Assembly: GCA_928724745.1 (NCBI GenBank)
Contig: CAKMXJ010000039.1
Location: forward strand, 620,001 to 684,000
DNA from: Anthracocystis setariae
Lineage: Eukaryota > Basidiomycota > Ustilaginomycetes > Ustilaginales > Ustilaginaceae
Length of the DNA: 64,000 nucleotides
Direction of reading: 5' to 3'
Numbering within the stretch: position 1 is the first letter of the stretch; each line of letters starts with the position of its first letter. A program made the position numbers and the translations under genes. The notes under the pieces were generated by a model, which was not told where the DNA came from, made no database searches, and saw nothing but the letters and a program-made list of their open reading frames with translations. Positions 49,947 through 60,495 of the stretch are shown piece after piece.

Positions 49947-51647
49947 TCATGAGGTCCCTTTCCTTTGGGTTGGGGTCGACGCAGTGTTCAATTTGGCCAA
50001 ACCAATGACGTTGGCGTGGGAATTAGTCGCAAAGTAGACATTCTTGAGGAAGGTGGCGCCAACCAACCATTCGTTCTGCTGACCGACATTTCCAGCGCTG
50101 ATGGCTGAGACGCAATCGCCCTTGAGGTTGTTGGCATCTACGGGGACAAAGAGCATATCGCGTGTGTCGATAGGGAAGCGGACTCCACCGAAAGTGAAAG
50201 CGACCGGTTGCGAGGTGGTGCAGGGGATAGTGTAGCCGCCTTGGCCATCGGACTTTGCGCCTGGGATAGCGGCGTGCACTATATCCGCATCTGCCTGTGG
50301 GGCCACGATGAGTGTTGTGCCTGTATCGAGGATCGCCTTGCGTCGCGTCAAGCCGAGATCCATCGCACCCACCGAAACGGCGTCAATGGATGCCTCCCAG
50401 AACCCCTGACTCGATACATTCGGAATCTCGGTGATGTTCCCGATGAATTTGTCCGGATCGACACCGCCGAATGTCACCTCGCCATCGTTGAACCCATCCG
50501 CAAGTCGACCCAAGTGGTATCCCATCACGGGAACCTGCACCTGGTCCTGCTCGAACAGCGCATCGATCGGTGTCGGCTGTCGCGAATTCGATAACTCGCT
50601 CCTCGCCAACCCCATCAACCCATCAAACGGAACCGTCGCATCCGCAAAATCCAAAGACTCCCTCGTCGTCACGGCAAACGTATAGTTGATCAGCGACAGA
50701 TTGGCGATGGTAACATCGTCGATGGCAAGATTGCCCATCACATTGCCTGTTCCGTACTGGATTGCGAACGGCGTGGTGAGGGAGTGGAATGTATCCGAAT
50801 CGGAAGGACCCAGTTGGGTATGGGAGCTCCCACAGGCTTGGCACTGCGAGCTAGGGACCCACGTATCCGCCGAGCCCGAATCGATCAGCATGCGGAACGA
50901 CGTATTCTGCGACCCAATTTGGATCGTAGCCACATAACCGATGTCGTTCGACTCGATATCCAGACCGAGCGATTGCATCGCCGTGGGTTGCGCCGCCAGT
51001 GTCAGGTTGTCCGCCTGCGACGCGATGACGTCGGTTTCTGGATAGCCGTCAGCCGGGTTCACTTTGACAGCTGATCTACCTCCACCAAAGTTATCCTTCA
51101 TCAGACTCGATAGGAATCTACGACTCCACACTGCTCCATTCGTCTTGTCCGTGTACCCCTGTCGAGGAGAAGTACTCTTCAGCCCCCGCCGTGCCAAGAC
51201 GCTGTTCCTCCTCCGCTCCAAAGCCCCCCTCAACTCGTCTTCGCTGGGCAATTCCCGCCCCAGGATCCCGGCGAGCTTCGAGGTAGCCCGATTCACATGT
51301 CGCTGGAAAAGCATCAGCGGATCCTCGCTCGCGTTACGCTCGAGCCGTTTCAGCTGCACCTTCATACCGACCCTACCACCGTCCGGATTGCTGAACGCTG
51401 AGGAGTCGCCAGTGGTAGAAGAAAAGGTTGACGATGATGTCGACGTTGAAGTTGAAGTAGGCTTGATCACGATGCCCACCCGAGGGTTCGTGTTACGAGG
51501 TCCCAGTGTGGGAAGAGGAGCTGCATGGGCGAAGGGCCAAATGGCAGTGGTGGGGGTTGCACCGTCGAGGAATGTGTGCAGATCCAAGGCTCCGATCGAA
51601 AGGAGGACGAAGAGCAAGGTAAGGAAGCGTGATGAGATGTGCTTCAT
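49947..51647 (-). CDS. Secreted pepsin-like aspartic protease
   Basis: A1-family endopeptidase, 566 residues. A signal peptide (about 1-22, LTLLFVLLSIGALDL) and a long basic propeptide (to about 220) precede the mature domain. The two catalytic aspartates are in MLIDSGSADTWVPS (Asp about 254) and AILDTGTTLIVAP (about 442). The first motif uses DSG rather than DTG, a known variant. The flap-like segment is IQYGTGNVMGNLAID. A Cys pair frames QACGSS, and another is in IPCTTS with GDCVSAI. There is no obvious C-terminal GPI signal, so the protein is probably secreted free or vacuolar. A nutritional or host-facing role is inferred only. Confidence 0.92.
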   Translation of the reverse strand: MKHISSRFLTLLFVLLSIGALDLHTFLDGATPTTAIWPFAHAAPLPTLGPRNTNPRVGIVIKPTSTSTSTSSSTFSSTTGDSSAFSNPDGGRVGMKVQLKRLERNASEDPLMLFQRHVNRATSKLAGILGRELPSEDELRGALERRRNSVLARRGLKSTSPRQGYTDKTNGAVWSRRFLSSLMKDNFGGGRSAVKVNPADGYPETDVIASQADNLTLAAQPTAMQSLGLDIESNDIGYVATIQIGSQNTSFRMLIDSGSADTWVPSSQCQACGSSHTQLGPSDSDTFHSLTTPFAIQYGTGNVMGNLAIDDVTIANLSLINYTFAVTTRESLDFADATVPFDGLMGLARSELSNSRQPTPIDALFEQDQVQVPVMGYHLGRLADGFNDGEVTFGGVDPDKFIGNITEIPNVSSQGFWEASIDAVSVGAMDLGLTRRKAILDTGTTLIVAPQADADIVHAAIPGAKSDGQGGYTIPCTTSQPVAFTFGGVRFPIDTRDMLFVPVDANNLKGDCVSAISAGNVGQQNEWLVGATFLKNVYFATNSHANVIGLAKLNTASTPTQRKGTS

Positions 51648-52873
51648 GTTGCGAGTGTTGAGCTGAGGTCGCCAAGAAATCTCTATCGGTAGAAGCCGTC
51701 TATACGTCCAGAAACGGGTGAACGCTTAGGAGGGTCTAGTGTTCAGCAGCTTCGAATGGGTCTGATGAATTGTGTCTATGATGAGCTGTTTAGTCAAAGA
51801 TAGAGCAGCAAGCAGGATGTACCCATCAGTATCCTCTTTTTCCCTTGCACGACAATTTGAGCAGAACTACTTACGACCGGCCTCTGTCCAGTATCAGACC
51901 AAGACTCTGAAGATTTGGTGAACAGAACCAGCTGGAATCCAAAAGAGCGTGATTGTGAACAGCGACAACGAAAAGGAAAAGAGCTCCGGAGATCACCAGG
52001 ATCAGCGAAGCGGATTAGAAGGAGGAGCAAAGATGTGAAAGAATATGAAGAAGAAGGGAAGACCAGCCGGTGGTGTTGGGGAGAAGAAGCAAGAAGTGAG
52101 AGGTGGCGGGGAGGGGTATGGACCATATGAGGAAAGCAGGCATTGTGGCGGGCGAGCGGACACGCATGTCTCACTGGTGCCTCCGCCACCGCCTCTGACG
52201 ACGCCATTCTCCGTCCTTTGCTTTGATCACCGCTCTTCAAAGTAGGGAAAGGGGGAGGGAGAGGGGAAGGGGAAGGGAGAGGGGGATGTTGAGTTGGAGC
52301 CGAGCTCGACGATTTGTGACAAGTGCAGACTTCGTAGACGCTCTTTCCAGAGGAATCGATACTATTCGTCAGCTGCATCGTTGTGTAGCAGTCTGAGCAG
52401 GAGGGGCATGTCTGATGAGCTACAACTGGACAAACCACAAACTACTGAGCGTAAAGATGGCGAAGAAATACGAAAGCCAGAGGGCAGTAAGTTGATATGT
52501 CCCGTCCAACAACGCGTTGCCGGCAAAGGAGTTTTACCAACCAGGCTGAAGATCCTCGGCCATCAACTCACATTTGTAGTTAGGGTTGGGCTATATTCTA
52601 GTCCTACTTCCTAGGAACTGCAATAGGTCTTAACTTGAAAGACCCTCCGCCTACATATTCATCTCGGTGAGCCTGTTGAGGAGCGAAAGAGGATGTGGGG
52701 GCCACAGTAGGAGATCTATGACCGATCCCGATATCCATGGCCGATTTCACCGACTTCCAATGTGGAGGAATCCCATTTCTGTGGACCCTAGAACCGACCG
52801 TATCCTCGCGAAACGTGCCACCGCCTTTCAACCTTCCAACCTCTCCACTCTCTACACACACCAGACCGACACC
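51648..52873. other. Divergent region upstream of aspartic protease and small protein gene
   Basis: About 1.2 kb. Contains purine-rich runs (51950-52110 and a GGGAGAGGGG-like block at 52245-52287). A minus-strand frame at 51794-52438 is low-complexity and starts at a GTG, so I do not call it. An in-frame ATG at 52718 would extend the downstream small protein by 52 residues. Confidence 0.45.
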
Positions 52874-53512
52874 ATGCCCGAATACATCGCACTCTACGTT
52901 CTTTCCGGCTCCCGAATCTCGGGAGAATCCGTCCTCAACCACATCCGTGCGTCGGACTATATCGACGAGATCAACTCCGGCGAAGGCCCCCGCGAACAGT
53001 GCGGCGTCTACAACCTCATCCAGCTCGTTCAACCGTCCACCACCCTCACCTCGGAACAGGACGTACTCAACTACCACGAGAAGCTATCAGCAGGGGACGA
53101 AAAGCTCGATGTGGGCGGTGAGGTCGCGACGTGGAGTGCGAATTGCGTGCTGATTGCGGATAAGCACGATGCCGAGCTGGTCGAGGTGTTACAATTGAGC
53201 GCCGGAAAGGTGGTCGAGAGGTTGAAGGCAAAAGCCCGTTCCTCCGTCGAAGTGGTAAGCAAAACACACATATGTCAAAAGATGCTCAAGGTGTAGATGA
53301 CATACTGAATCTTCTGCTTCCCACCGAACCATAACAGGCTTCAAACGTCTCCATTGCCAACATGTCGATCCAGGAGGTGAGTACACCCCTCTCCCACCAT
53401 CCCTCAAACCGTGCTCGCTAACTCACACAACTCTTCTCCCACTCCCCAACGCATCTCACCACAGTACAAAGACATGAGCGGAAACGCTGAGATCTACGAT
53501 GCAGGACAGTAA
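52874..53512 (+). CDS. Small protein of unknown function (3 exons, 155 aa)
   Basis: I do not recognise the family. Exon 1 is 52874-53254, intron 1 53255-53337 (GTAAGC to AACAG), exon 2 53338-53376 (13 codons), intron 2 53377-53464 (GTGAGT to CACAG, with a CGCTAAC branch site) and exon 3 53465-53512. All joins are phase 0. The protein starts MPEYIALYVLSG and ends SIQEYKDMSGNAEIYDAGQ. It is acidic, has no signal peptide or membrane helix, and looks like a compact alpha/beta protein with a C-terminal helix. Two consensus introns that each restore one frame are good evidence that the gene is real. An upstream in-frame ATG at 52718 is possible. It converges on the synaptojanin gene. Confidence 0.75.
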
Positions 53513-53608
53513 CTCAACCCATTCCTCACTTAACAAATCCAAAACAATCCTAAGCACCAGCATTGTCCATGGCAGATGCATTCTATCGATCTGTTGTGCG
53601 ATCGGAGT

Positions 53609-56600
53609 CTAATCGCTATCGTCTATCAGACTCTTTCTGGACTTGTGCGAAGAGTACGAGGCCGACCTGGAACCCAAGTCAGGCCTCCTAGGTAGCTCAG
53701 GTGGTGCAGTGGCTGATGCTGTTGTGTTGATCGAAGCCGTCGAAGCGCTTGCAATACTCCCGGCTGCTACGGCTGATGGCTTGATTGGAATCGGTGGTGG
53801 TGCAGGTCGGCCATTTGTCGAAGTTGCCGGTCCTGAAACGATTCGTCTTTCCGTTAGTGGCGATCCAGACGCCGTCTTGCGAAGCGGCGATCCCATCCCG
53901 ACTGGTGCATCGGCCGTGGCGCCTAAGCTGCTGGTCGGAGACACAGGCATTGACCTCGCTCGATCAGGCGCACCGGTTGCATGCAAGTGTCTGCCGAGCG
54001 ACAGACTTCCAACCTTGGTCGAGCTGGTAGGCGATACGGATGCATTGCTTGCCAAACGACTTGATAAAGAGCGATCGCGGAAAGGATTTTCAGGTTCTTC
54101 ATCGCTGCTGTCGCTGTCGCTGTCCGACGAATGGGCTGCCACGTGCGAGGAGCCATTCCACCACTGTTGCTGCTCGTCAGAGGGGTCGGGTAGACTTTCG
54201 TCGTCCTCCGAGTCGGATGTGACGGATCCTCCAGGTATGAGGCCGTTTGCAGCCTTTTTCTCGTGCAGCAGCTGCTTGCGAATGGCATCACGCTTGGCGT
54301 GATCGACGATCCGAACAGGACCTACAAAGCTGGCGTACACTGGCCGATGATCGCTTGTCCTGAGCTCGGCGCGCGAGTAACTCAGCTGCTGCAGCCCAAG
54401 ACCACGATAAAGGATACGATCAGTCCAGGCAGGGATTCGCTGCTTCTCGGACGAATCGTACTGGTCTGAACCGTTGTCGTACTTGTAGGTGGGTGCAAAG
54501 GTGATCGGGCCCTCTTCGTAGCCGGGAAAGACTTCACTGTTCTCTCTGCTCCGACAGAGCTGGTCGCGAGCGTACAACCCAGCGATGTCATCACGAGCGG
54601 CCATGGAACGAACAGCGTCATTCGCCAAGTCGATTCGATAGTTAAAGTCGCCGAGCCAGATGACATGATCATGACTTCCAATCGTCTTGCCACGAGCAAA
54701 TGAGAGACCTCGGGTGATGGTCCAGTAATCTGCGTTCCTCTCTTCGTAAGCTGAATGGCCAGCAGCAAAGTGAGCTGTGACAAAGCAGATTGAGGTGTCG
54801 TAGTAGTCCATGCGGATCGCGACACCGCCCTTGTTACCGCTCATGCCCTTGAGACCCGTCTTGCGCGTCGCGGCTTCCACGAGCCTTACGTCGTTGATCA
54901 GCTCTTCTTTGATCAAGATCACCAGCGCCGTTCCAACGAGCTGCTCGCTGCGGAGAAGGATATAACGGGAGCGCGCCTTTTCTCTTCGTCTGATCGTGTC
55001 CATGATCTTGGCCTCCCAAATGCGAATTTTGTCCGGATCGGTCATGAGGATTTGCTGCGGCGTCAGCTGAACGATCTCTTGAAAGCCGATCGCAAAGATA
55101 TCGGGCTCGGCATCTTCGCCATCTGGGAAAAGCCAAGGAAGGAGCGTCTCACCAGGCGCCTTGCCGTTAAGATTGAAGGTACCAACGAAGATGGAGATTT
55201 GGCGGCTTGAAGAGTATTCATCAACCCTTGCATTGAGCTCCGCTGTGACACTGTCAAGCACGGGATCAAAGACGGTGACAGGTCTCTGATTGGCCATGTT
55301 GCCCAACAGCGCATCAATGACGTTTTGCTTGTTCTTGTCTTGAAAGTTGTTGATGTACATCCTTCCGGCACTCTTTGCTGCGTCGCTGAGGAGGCCACCG
55401 AGCGTCTTTTTGCCTGTCCTGGTAAAGCTCGTGTTGAGCGCACCGGTGCCGGCATAGATCTTGGACAGAGCATCGCCGTTCTCGGCCCAAAGGACACGAT
55501 GGTGGACCCATAGAGGATGATTTGGGTCTTGAAAAAGCTGGTATGCAGGATCTCGACTCGCGACCGTGTCGAAGAAGGAGTCGAGCACCGAACGTGAGAG
55601 CATATCCTCGATCACATTGGTGCGATCGAGGCAGTCAAGGCAATTGGTTCTGAAGACTCCCTTCTGACGTCGACGTAGCTCGCCGGTGGCGTTGTCCACG
55701 AGGGCGTAGCCGAAAGCTTTGCGCTTCAGCTGTACAGGGCCTAGGTAGCGGAGCTCACTTCGAACACCATCGATGCCGCCCGTATTGCGAGAGACGGTGT
55801 GGAAATCGAAGTTGGTTAAGCCGATGCGCTCCGAACCATCGTCCTCCACCACGTCGCCAGCCGCAGTGATGGACTCAGTATCGGGTAAAACAGCTATAGA
55901 TTCGGCCGAGCTTTGTCGCATGTGTTCTGCATATGCCGAGGTGAGGACCGTCTCTGCATCACGCGTACCGAGCAGGTTGATTGCATGTACGCGGGAGTAG
56001 TGGGAGATGAGGTCGGCAAAGTGACGATCGAACGCTGGTTGAGAGGCGCCACGGGAACGTGTGATCTGGATTCGGGCGTTGAATGCTTGCAAGCCTTGCT
56101 GCTCCCAAAAGAGCGGGACGGAGCCACGAACTTGGTCGAAAGTGAAGGTGATTTTGTCGTCGCTGAAGAGCGTCTCTGTTTCGACAAAGTTGGCGACGTT
56201 GCCATCGTCGTCGACGCCACGTGTGTTGAAACGAGTGCCGGCCCTCTTCCAGCTGAGTCGACTGATGAGAGCGAGCTTACCTGTGGATCGCGCTTCTGAG
56301 CCCATCGTGGCAGTGGTACCTGCAGCGATGGCTTCGGTCAAAGGCACATCAAAGGCACCGACAAAGCCTTGGATTGCCAGTAGCAGAAAACAACCGGCAT
56401 CGATGCGCACCCGATCTGCACGATCCAAACGCTCGCGGAAGCTGATCAATGGCTCTATCATATAGGTGTTCCATACGAAACGTCCGTCGTAGCGTGAAAT
56501 GTCGTGCTCAGACGATGCGCGCTTGGCAATGTCGAGCAGACGCTTGTCGAACCGCGTCGAAAGATCGAAAGTGCCGCGTTTGGCAAAGTAGAAGGTGCCG

Positions 56601-57154
56601 GTGCTCAAGAGCTTCTTGAGGCTCGTACATGGATGCTCATAGACGCTAGGCTGTGTGACTGCGCCTTCGTGACCTGGGCCGTAGGATTCATACGTCTCTG
56701 GCTGCGAGCCGGGAGCTTCGGATAGGAGCGTTTCGTCCCACGTTGATCGATTGACACAGTAGAAGGAGACGGCCGTGATGCGCATCACCTCCTCACGAGG
56801 CCGAATGGCGCCAACCTCCTGAGCTGCAGTGACGACGGCAACAAAGAGGTCCTGTCCCACATTGATGAGACCGAGACAACCATAGATCGGTTTGGGAGTA
56901 AGTCGCTGCAGGGTCAAACCTTGCAACTCGTGTTCCTTGACAACCTCGACCACTGCTTTGGCAGCTGAAGTTGTATGCGCTGTGGTGAATCCAGAGGCGA
57001 TATCGACGGGTGGCACTGCCGCAGTAGACTGTGTCGAAACGAGAATGGCGGTGGCTGAAGAGGGTTTCTCCGATATCGAGCCATCCACAGCTGCCTCGAG
57101 ATCGTCGGATACGAGCGCAATTATACGCGGCGCATCCTGTAGATAGACGTGCAT
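53609..57154 (-). CDS. Synaptojanin-type phosphoinositide phosphatase (Sac1 + 5-phosphatase)
   Basis: Dual phosphoinositide phosphatase of the yeast Inp51/52/53 type, 1181 residues, acting on PI(4,5)P2 and monophosphates in endocytosis and actin-patch dynamics. The Sac1 domain (about 60-560) has an intact CX5R site in NCLDCLDRTN (about 505), unlike Inp51, where it is degenerate. The inositol 5-phosphatase domain (about 655-950) carries FVGTFNLNGK, IGFQEIVQL, GNKGGVAIRMD, TAHFAAGHSAYEERN, WLGDFNYRIDL, IPAWTDRILYRG and SDHRPVYASF, so all catalytic motifs are present. The C-terminal 200 residues are Ser-rich, with proline motifs (RPAPPPIPIKPS, PPELPRRP) suited to SH3 binding. The ATG at 57154 is the first of the frame. 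A TGCA tandem repeat lies in its 5' leader. Confidence 0.95.
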   Translation of the reverse strand: MHVYLQDAPRIIALVSDDLEAAVDGSISEKPSSATAILVSTQSTAAVPPVDIASGFTTAHTTSAAKAVVEVVKEHELQGLTLQRLTPKPIYGCLGLINVGQDLFVAVVTAAQEVGAIRPREEVMRITAVSFYCVNRSTWDETLLSEAPGSQPETYESYGPGHEGAVTQPSVYEHPCTSLKKLLSTGTFYFAKRGTFDLSTRFDKRLLDIAKRASSEHDISRYDGRFVWNTYMIEPLISFRERLDRADRVRIDAGCFLLLAIQGFVGAFDVPLTEAIAAGTTATMGSEARSTGKLALISRLSWKRAGTRFNTRGVDDDGNVANFVETETLFSDDKITFTFDQVRGSVPLFWEQQGLQAFNARIQITRSRGASQPAFDRHFADLISHYSRVHAINLLGTRDAETVLTSAYAEHMRQSSAESIAVLPDTESITAAGDVVEDDGSERIGLTNFDFHTVSRNTGGIDGVRSELRYLGPVQLKRKAFGYALVDNATGELRRRQKGVFRTNCLDCLDRTNVIEDMLSRSVLDSFFDTVASRDPAYQLFQDPNHPLWVHHRVLWAENGDALSKIYAGTGALNTSFTRTGKKTLGGLLSDAAKSAGRMYINNFQDKNKQNVIDALLGNMANQRPVTVFDPVLDSVTAELNARVDEYSSSRQISIFVGTFNLNGKAPGETLLPWLFPDGEDAEPDIFAIGFQEIVQLTPQQILMTDPDKIRIWEAKIMDTIRRREKARSRYILLRSEQLVGTALVILIKEELINDVRLVEAATRKTGLKGMSGNKGGVAIRMDYYDTSICFVTAHFAAGHSAYEERNADYWTITRGLSFARGKTIGSHDHVIWLGDFNYRIDLANDAVRSMAARDDIAGLYARDQLCRSRENSEVFPGYEEGPITFAPTYKYDNGSDQYDSSEKQRIPAWTDRILYRGLGLQQLSYSRAELRTSDHRPVYASFVGPVRIVDHAKRDAIRKQLLHEKKAANGLIPGGSVTSDSEDDESLPDPSDEQQQWWNGSSHVAAHSSDSDSDSSDEEPENPFRDRSLSSRLASNASVSPTSSTKVGSLSLGRHLHATGAPDRARSMPVSPTSSLGATADAPVGMGSPLRKTASGSPLTERRIVSGPATSTNGRPAPPPIPIKPSAVAAGSIASASTASINTTASATAPPELPRRPDLGSRSASYSSHKSRKSLIDDSD

Positions 57155-57601
57155 TGCATCGCCCGCTTTCTGGCCTGAAAGAGTTGATCAGGAGGATGTA
57201 TGCTTTCGAGATGCGCAATATTGCCGCAATGAAGGATGTCGGTGTGCAAAGGGTTGATGAGAGTGGTGTCGTAAAGGCAAATGGGATGTTGGACGAGGTC
57301 TCAACAACGTCGAAAGCCGAGGTTGGCTGGGTGGGTGCATGCATGCATGCATGTGGAGGCGACTGCCTCTGTCAAAAATTCACACTTCTGCTAGACCCTG
57401 GCTACCCATTAGTACAGTAGTGTGCACCGTGCATCCCACCTTTGCTTGCCCATTGTCTTGCTTCCAGACTACTGACACTCTTGCCTCATGACTAAGGCAG
57501 ACTGACGACACCGCCTCACAATTCATCTCGATGGCAGAGCTATAAGAACTGGGCAGTCTCAGGTCCTGCTCCAGCCAAAACCCCATTCGAAAAACACTCC
57601 G
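57155..57601. promoter_or_regulatory. Divergent promoter region, synaptojanin / F-box gene
   Basis: About 450 bases. Contains four tandem TGCA units (57336-57353), lying 180-200 bases upstream of the synaptojanin start codon. Promoter elements for both genes are expected; none can be named with confidence. Confidence 0.4.
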
Positions 57602-59835
57602 ATGGTCATGCAACCACCCGAGCGTCGAGACAGCAAGCCAACCAAGCGGCCTCGATTGCTTTCGCTTGATCGCATCATGGCATCCCCGACGGACCCATGC
57701 AAGGCTCTGCCGCCAGAGATCTTTGCGTATATACTTGGCTTCTTGGAGCCTCCGACGCTCACAAGATGTGTGCGGGTCAGCCAGTGTAAGTGAACAAGAC
57801 CTCCATCGCCACTCGATACTGCGTCTCTGACATGTCGTTTGATCTCATCGCAGCGTGGAAGCAGTTCTGTCTTCACGCAGCTCTGTGGCGCAACCTAGCG
57901 TTGCGACTAGGTTATTGCCAGCTTGAACGCGCAGCAGAGGAGCGCCAAACTGGCATCAGAGTCGTCGCTAGTGTATTACAACAATTCGACCCCTCCTCCG
58001 AACCAGATCCGAACGACGACCTATTTCAAGCCACGATCGAGCGCTACCGCAAGAGGAATTTGACCGACTACTTTTACTCTTGCAACACGTGGCGTTCGCT
58101 CTGCTGCCTGGTCTGGCGCCTCGAATGCAGGTGGTCGGCAAGGAGCCTGACAGGAGGTCCTTGCTTGCCACTGCCATCCCCAGATGAGGTTGCTGCGTAC
58201 GACAGCTGGGAGGACTGGGTGGATGCTGTCAAAAAGGGCGTTGCAGCCCCCTTGCAGCCTGCATCGACGTCACCTGCTCTCTTTCCGCACATATATACTG
58301 TCCATTCCAACCGTCAAGGCGCTGGCGTTTGGAGGTGCAAGATCGATCCTGAAGAAAACACACTCATCACGACGAGCGAGGGTGGCGGTGTCCAGGTCAT
58401 CGATCCTACGGACGAGATGATGTTATGGCATATTCCCAGAACAGCCACACGTTCACATGCGCACCTCGAGTTTTCGCGTGGCTGGATGATCTTTGATCGC
58501 CATGGCATTGGTCACTTTGAAGTGTGGCGTAGCGAACGTCTGGTGCCAGACCTCGGGCGTGCACCTGATCGAGGTCATTTTCAGCGCTATGCCATCCTCG
58601 ACTCGGTCAGGCCTATACGTGCTTATCGCTTCCAGTTCCCGCATCTGTGCGCCGCTAGCCAGGATGGATTCATCGTCATTTGGGACGTTCCGCAGAAGCA
58701 AATCGTCGAAACCATTGACTTCCGAAACTCACCGCACCGTGACGGAAACATCAACTATATTGACTTTGATGACCAATTCGTTTTTCTTCTCGGCGTTGGT
58801 GCCAAGTCGGTCTCTGTCTTCTCGCGCCGCACTCAGCAGATGGTGTGGAACATGGGAGAGCATTTTGCATCCGGCGCACCTCGTCCAACTACATGGCATA
58901 GGACACGTCGTCCAGACCAGCACCAGTGCGACTTTACCAATCCTGCCTTCGTCCTCGAACCACTCAAGCGAGGTTCTCCTGGCCCATGGCAGGCAGGGCC
59001 GAATACGATGAATCTGGCGCAGCTAACCATGACACCGTATCAGATTTGGTCAGCAGTCCATCCGGATCTCAAGACCAAGACGCTGGTTGTACTAGGCCAA
59101 GGCACCGTGTTGTTGATCCGAGACTACAGAAAGTTCTTCAACAACCCTGGTCAACCGCCAGAACTCTTCATCGAGTTGGAATTCGAGAATCTGGAAGAGG
59201 CGTATCAGGAGATGATCCAGGGCGAAGAAGAATGGTTGGCCGTGGAATGGAACAATACGCTCTTTTGGCAGTCGCGTGGACAAGCTCAGCTGACTGTCCA
59301 TGAAGGCAAGGCGTGTATTGTTAACCATCGGGCCTACATCATCGATCTTGATCCTGGACTAGCTGCCAAACCCACTGATGAGACTGTCGACTTGGCTTCT
59401 GAGCTTTCAGTCGCACGGCACTCGCGAGACGAAGCCACATGCGCACGAACGACAGAGCCGGAATCGCCTGCAACGAGGGTCTCGGCGGACTCAGCACAGA
59501 CGGAGACGGAATCCGATGACGGACGGCCAGTGGCGGGAGACCAACAGAAAACACCTCCCATCCTCGTGTACGGGGACATTCATCGATATCCGGGCGATTC
59601 GCTCCACGGGTGTAGTAGCGTTCAGATGGATTCGACGGGTGTGTATCTCACTGTTGACAGGCAGTGGGACGAAGTTTACGAAATCGGCATCGGCGAGTGG
59701 ACCGGTGAGGATCGTGTTCTTCTGCGGCTCGACTTTGCACGAGGAGATAAAGCCTTTGCGGATGCTGGCGATTGGGCCAAAATCTTTCACCGGCGGAAAA
59801 ATCTGGCTGCATCTCGATCTGTATCCACAGCATGA
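57602..59835 (+). CDS. F-box protein with WD40-like propeller (2 exons)
   Basis: Likely substrate-recognition subunit of an SCF ubiquitin ligase. Exon 1 is 57602-57785, the intron 57786-57853 (68 bases, GTAAGT to CGCAG, CTGAC branch) and exon 2 57854-59835, giving 721 residues. The phase-1 splice lies inside the F-box (about residues 35-78): LPPEIFAYILGFLEPPTLTR joined to SWKQFCLHAALWRNL. The downstream half shows degenerate WD-type blades, such as VWRCKIDPEENTLITTSEGG and LCAASQDGFIVIWDV. A linker near 600-650 is acidic and Ser/Thr-rich. The substrate is unknown. The next in-frame Met (MASPTDPC, residue 26) is an alternative start just before the F-box. Confidence 0.85.
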
Positions 59836-60078
59836 TTCCAAGCATCTTGGTGACTGACACACTGACACAATTGCTTGCTTGCTTTTTGCACGTCGTTGTG
59901 GATATTGGCCGCTCATCTGTGATGTCTTGATGAATCCCAATTATGATGAAGATGCTGATTGCGAAGCTGGTAGATAATGTACAAGGATGCGTAGCTGTCG
60001 AACCTTACGCTAGGCAGAGAAGGTCTGAGTGTTGGAGAAAGGTATCGAGTGAGGTGTCGGAGCCCTGACCAGGGATAC
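59836..60078. other. Convergent 3' region
   Basis: About 240 bases between the F-box gene stop and the V-ATPase subunit e stop. Nothing else seen. Confidence 0.5.
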
Positions 60079-60495
60079 TTATGGTTCGGTGAGACGGACA
60101 CCGGCTCGCTTTGGTTCTGTTTGGCGATATGAAAGAAGTCAGCAGAGTCGCTTGGATGGAATATCGGATGGGTTTTCGCCAACAAAAGGGCGGTGAGAAG
60201 CGGCAAGATGCGAGCACTCACTGACGATGGGATGCAACTGCGCCATATAGATGATGAACCACATGAGGTACATGCACGTCAATGCGAGCACGACCGACGT
60301 TCGGATCAACCTGAACACAGAAAAGACATGGTGATATCAGAAAGTCAGCAACGAAATCATCATGATCAGCGATAGAGAAGGCGACGAAAAGTGCGAGACG
60401 TACACCTGGTTTGGTCCCTTTGGCGCTGTAACCCAAACGGCGCTGCTTGCACCGGCGGCAATGAGGAACACCCAGATGGTGGTCCAGCCCGACAT
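60079..60495 (-). CDS. VMA9: V-ATPase V0 subunit e (Vma9), 3 exons
   Basis: Small two-helix membrane subunit of the vacuolar proton pump. Exon 1 is 60495-60404, intron 1 60403-60311 (GTACGT to TTCAG), exon 2 60310-60222, intron 2 60221-60117 (GTGAGT to AACAG) and exon 3 60116-60079. Both introns have a GCTGAC branch site. The spliced product is 72 residues, against about 73 in yeast Vma9. It begins MSGWTTIWVFLIAAG, has the conserved APKGPNQ between the helices, and the second helix ends in MAQLHPIV followed by a basic tail (KPKRAGVRLTEP). The alternative donor two bases upstream, GTGTAC, breaks the frame at exon 2, which fixes the GTACGT choice. It is divergent from the dehydrogenase-like gene. 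Confidence 0.92.

Noticed and set aside
51794..52438. 214-codon minus-strand frame
   Set aside because: Starts at GTG, is low-complexity Ser/Pro/Leu sequence, and sits in a promoter region.
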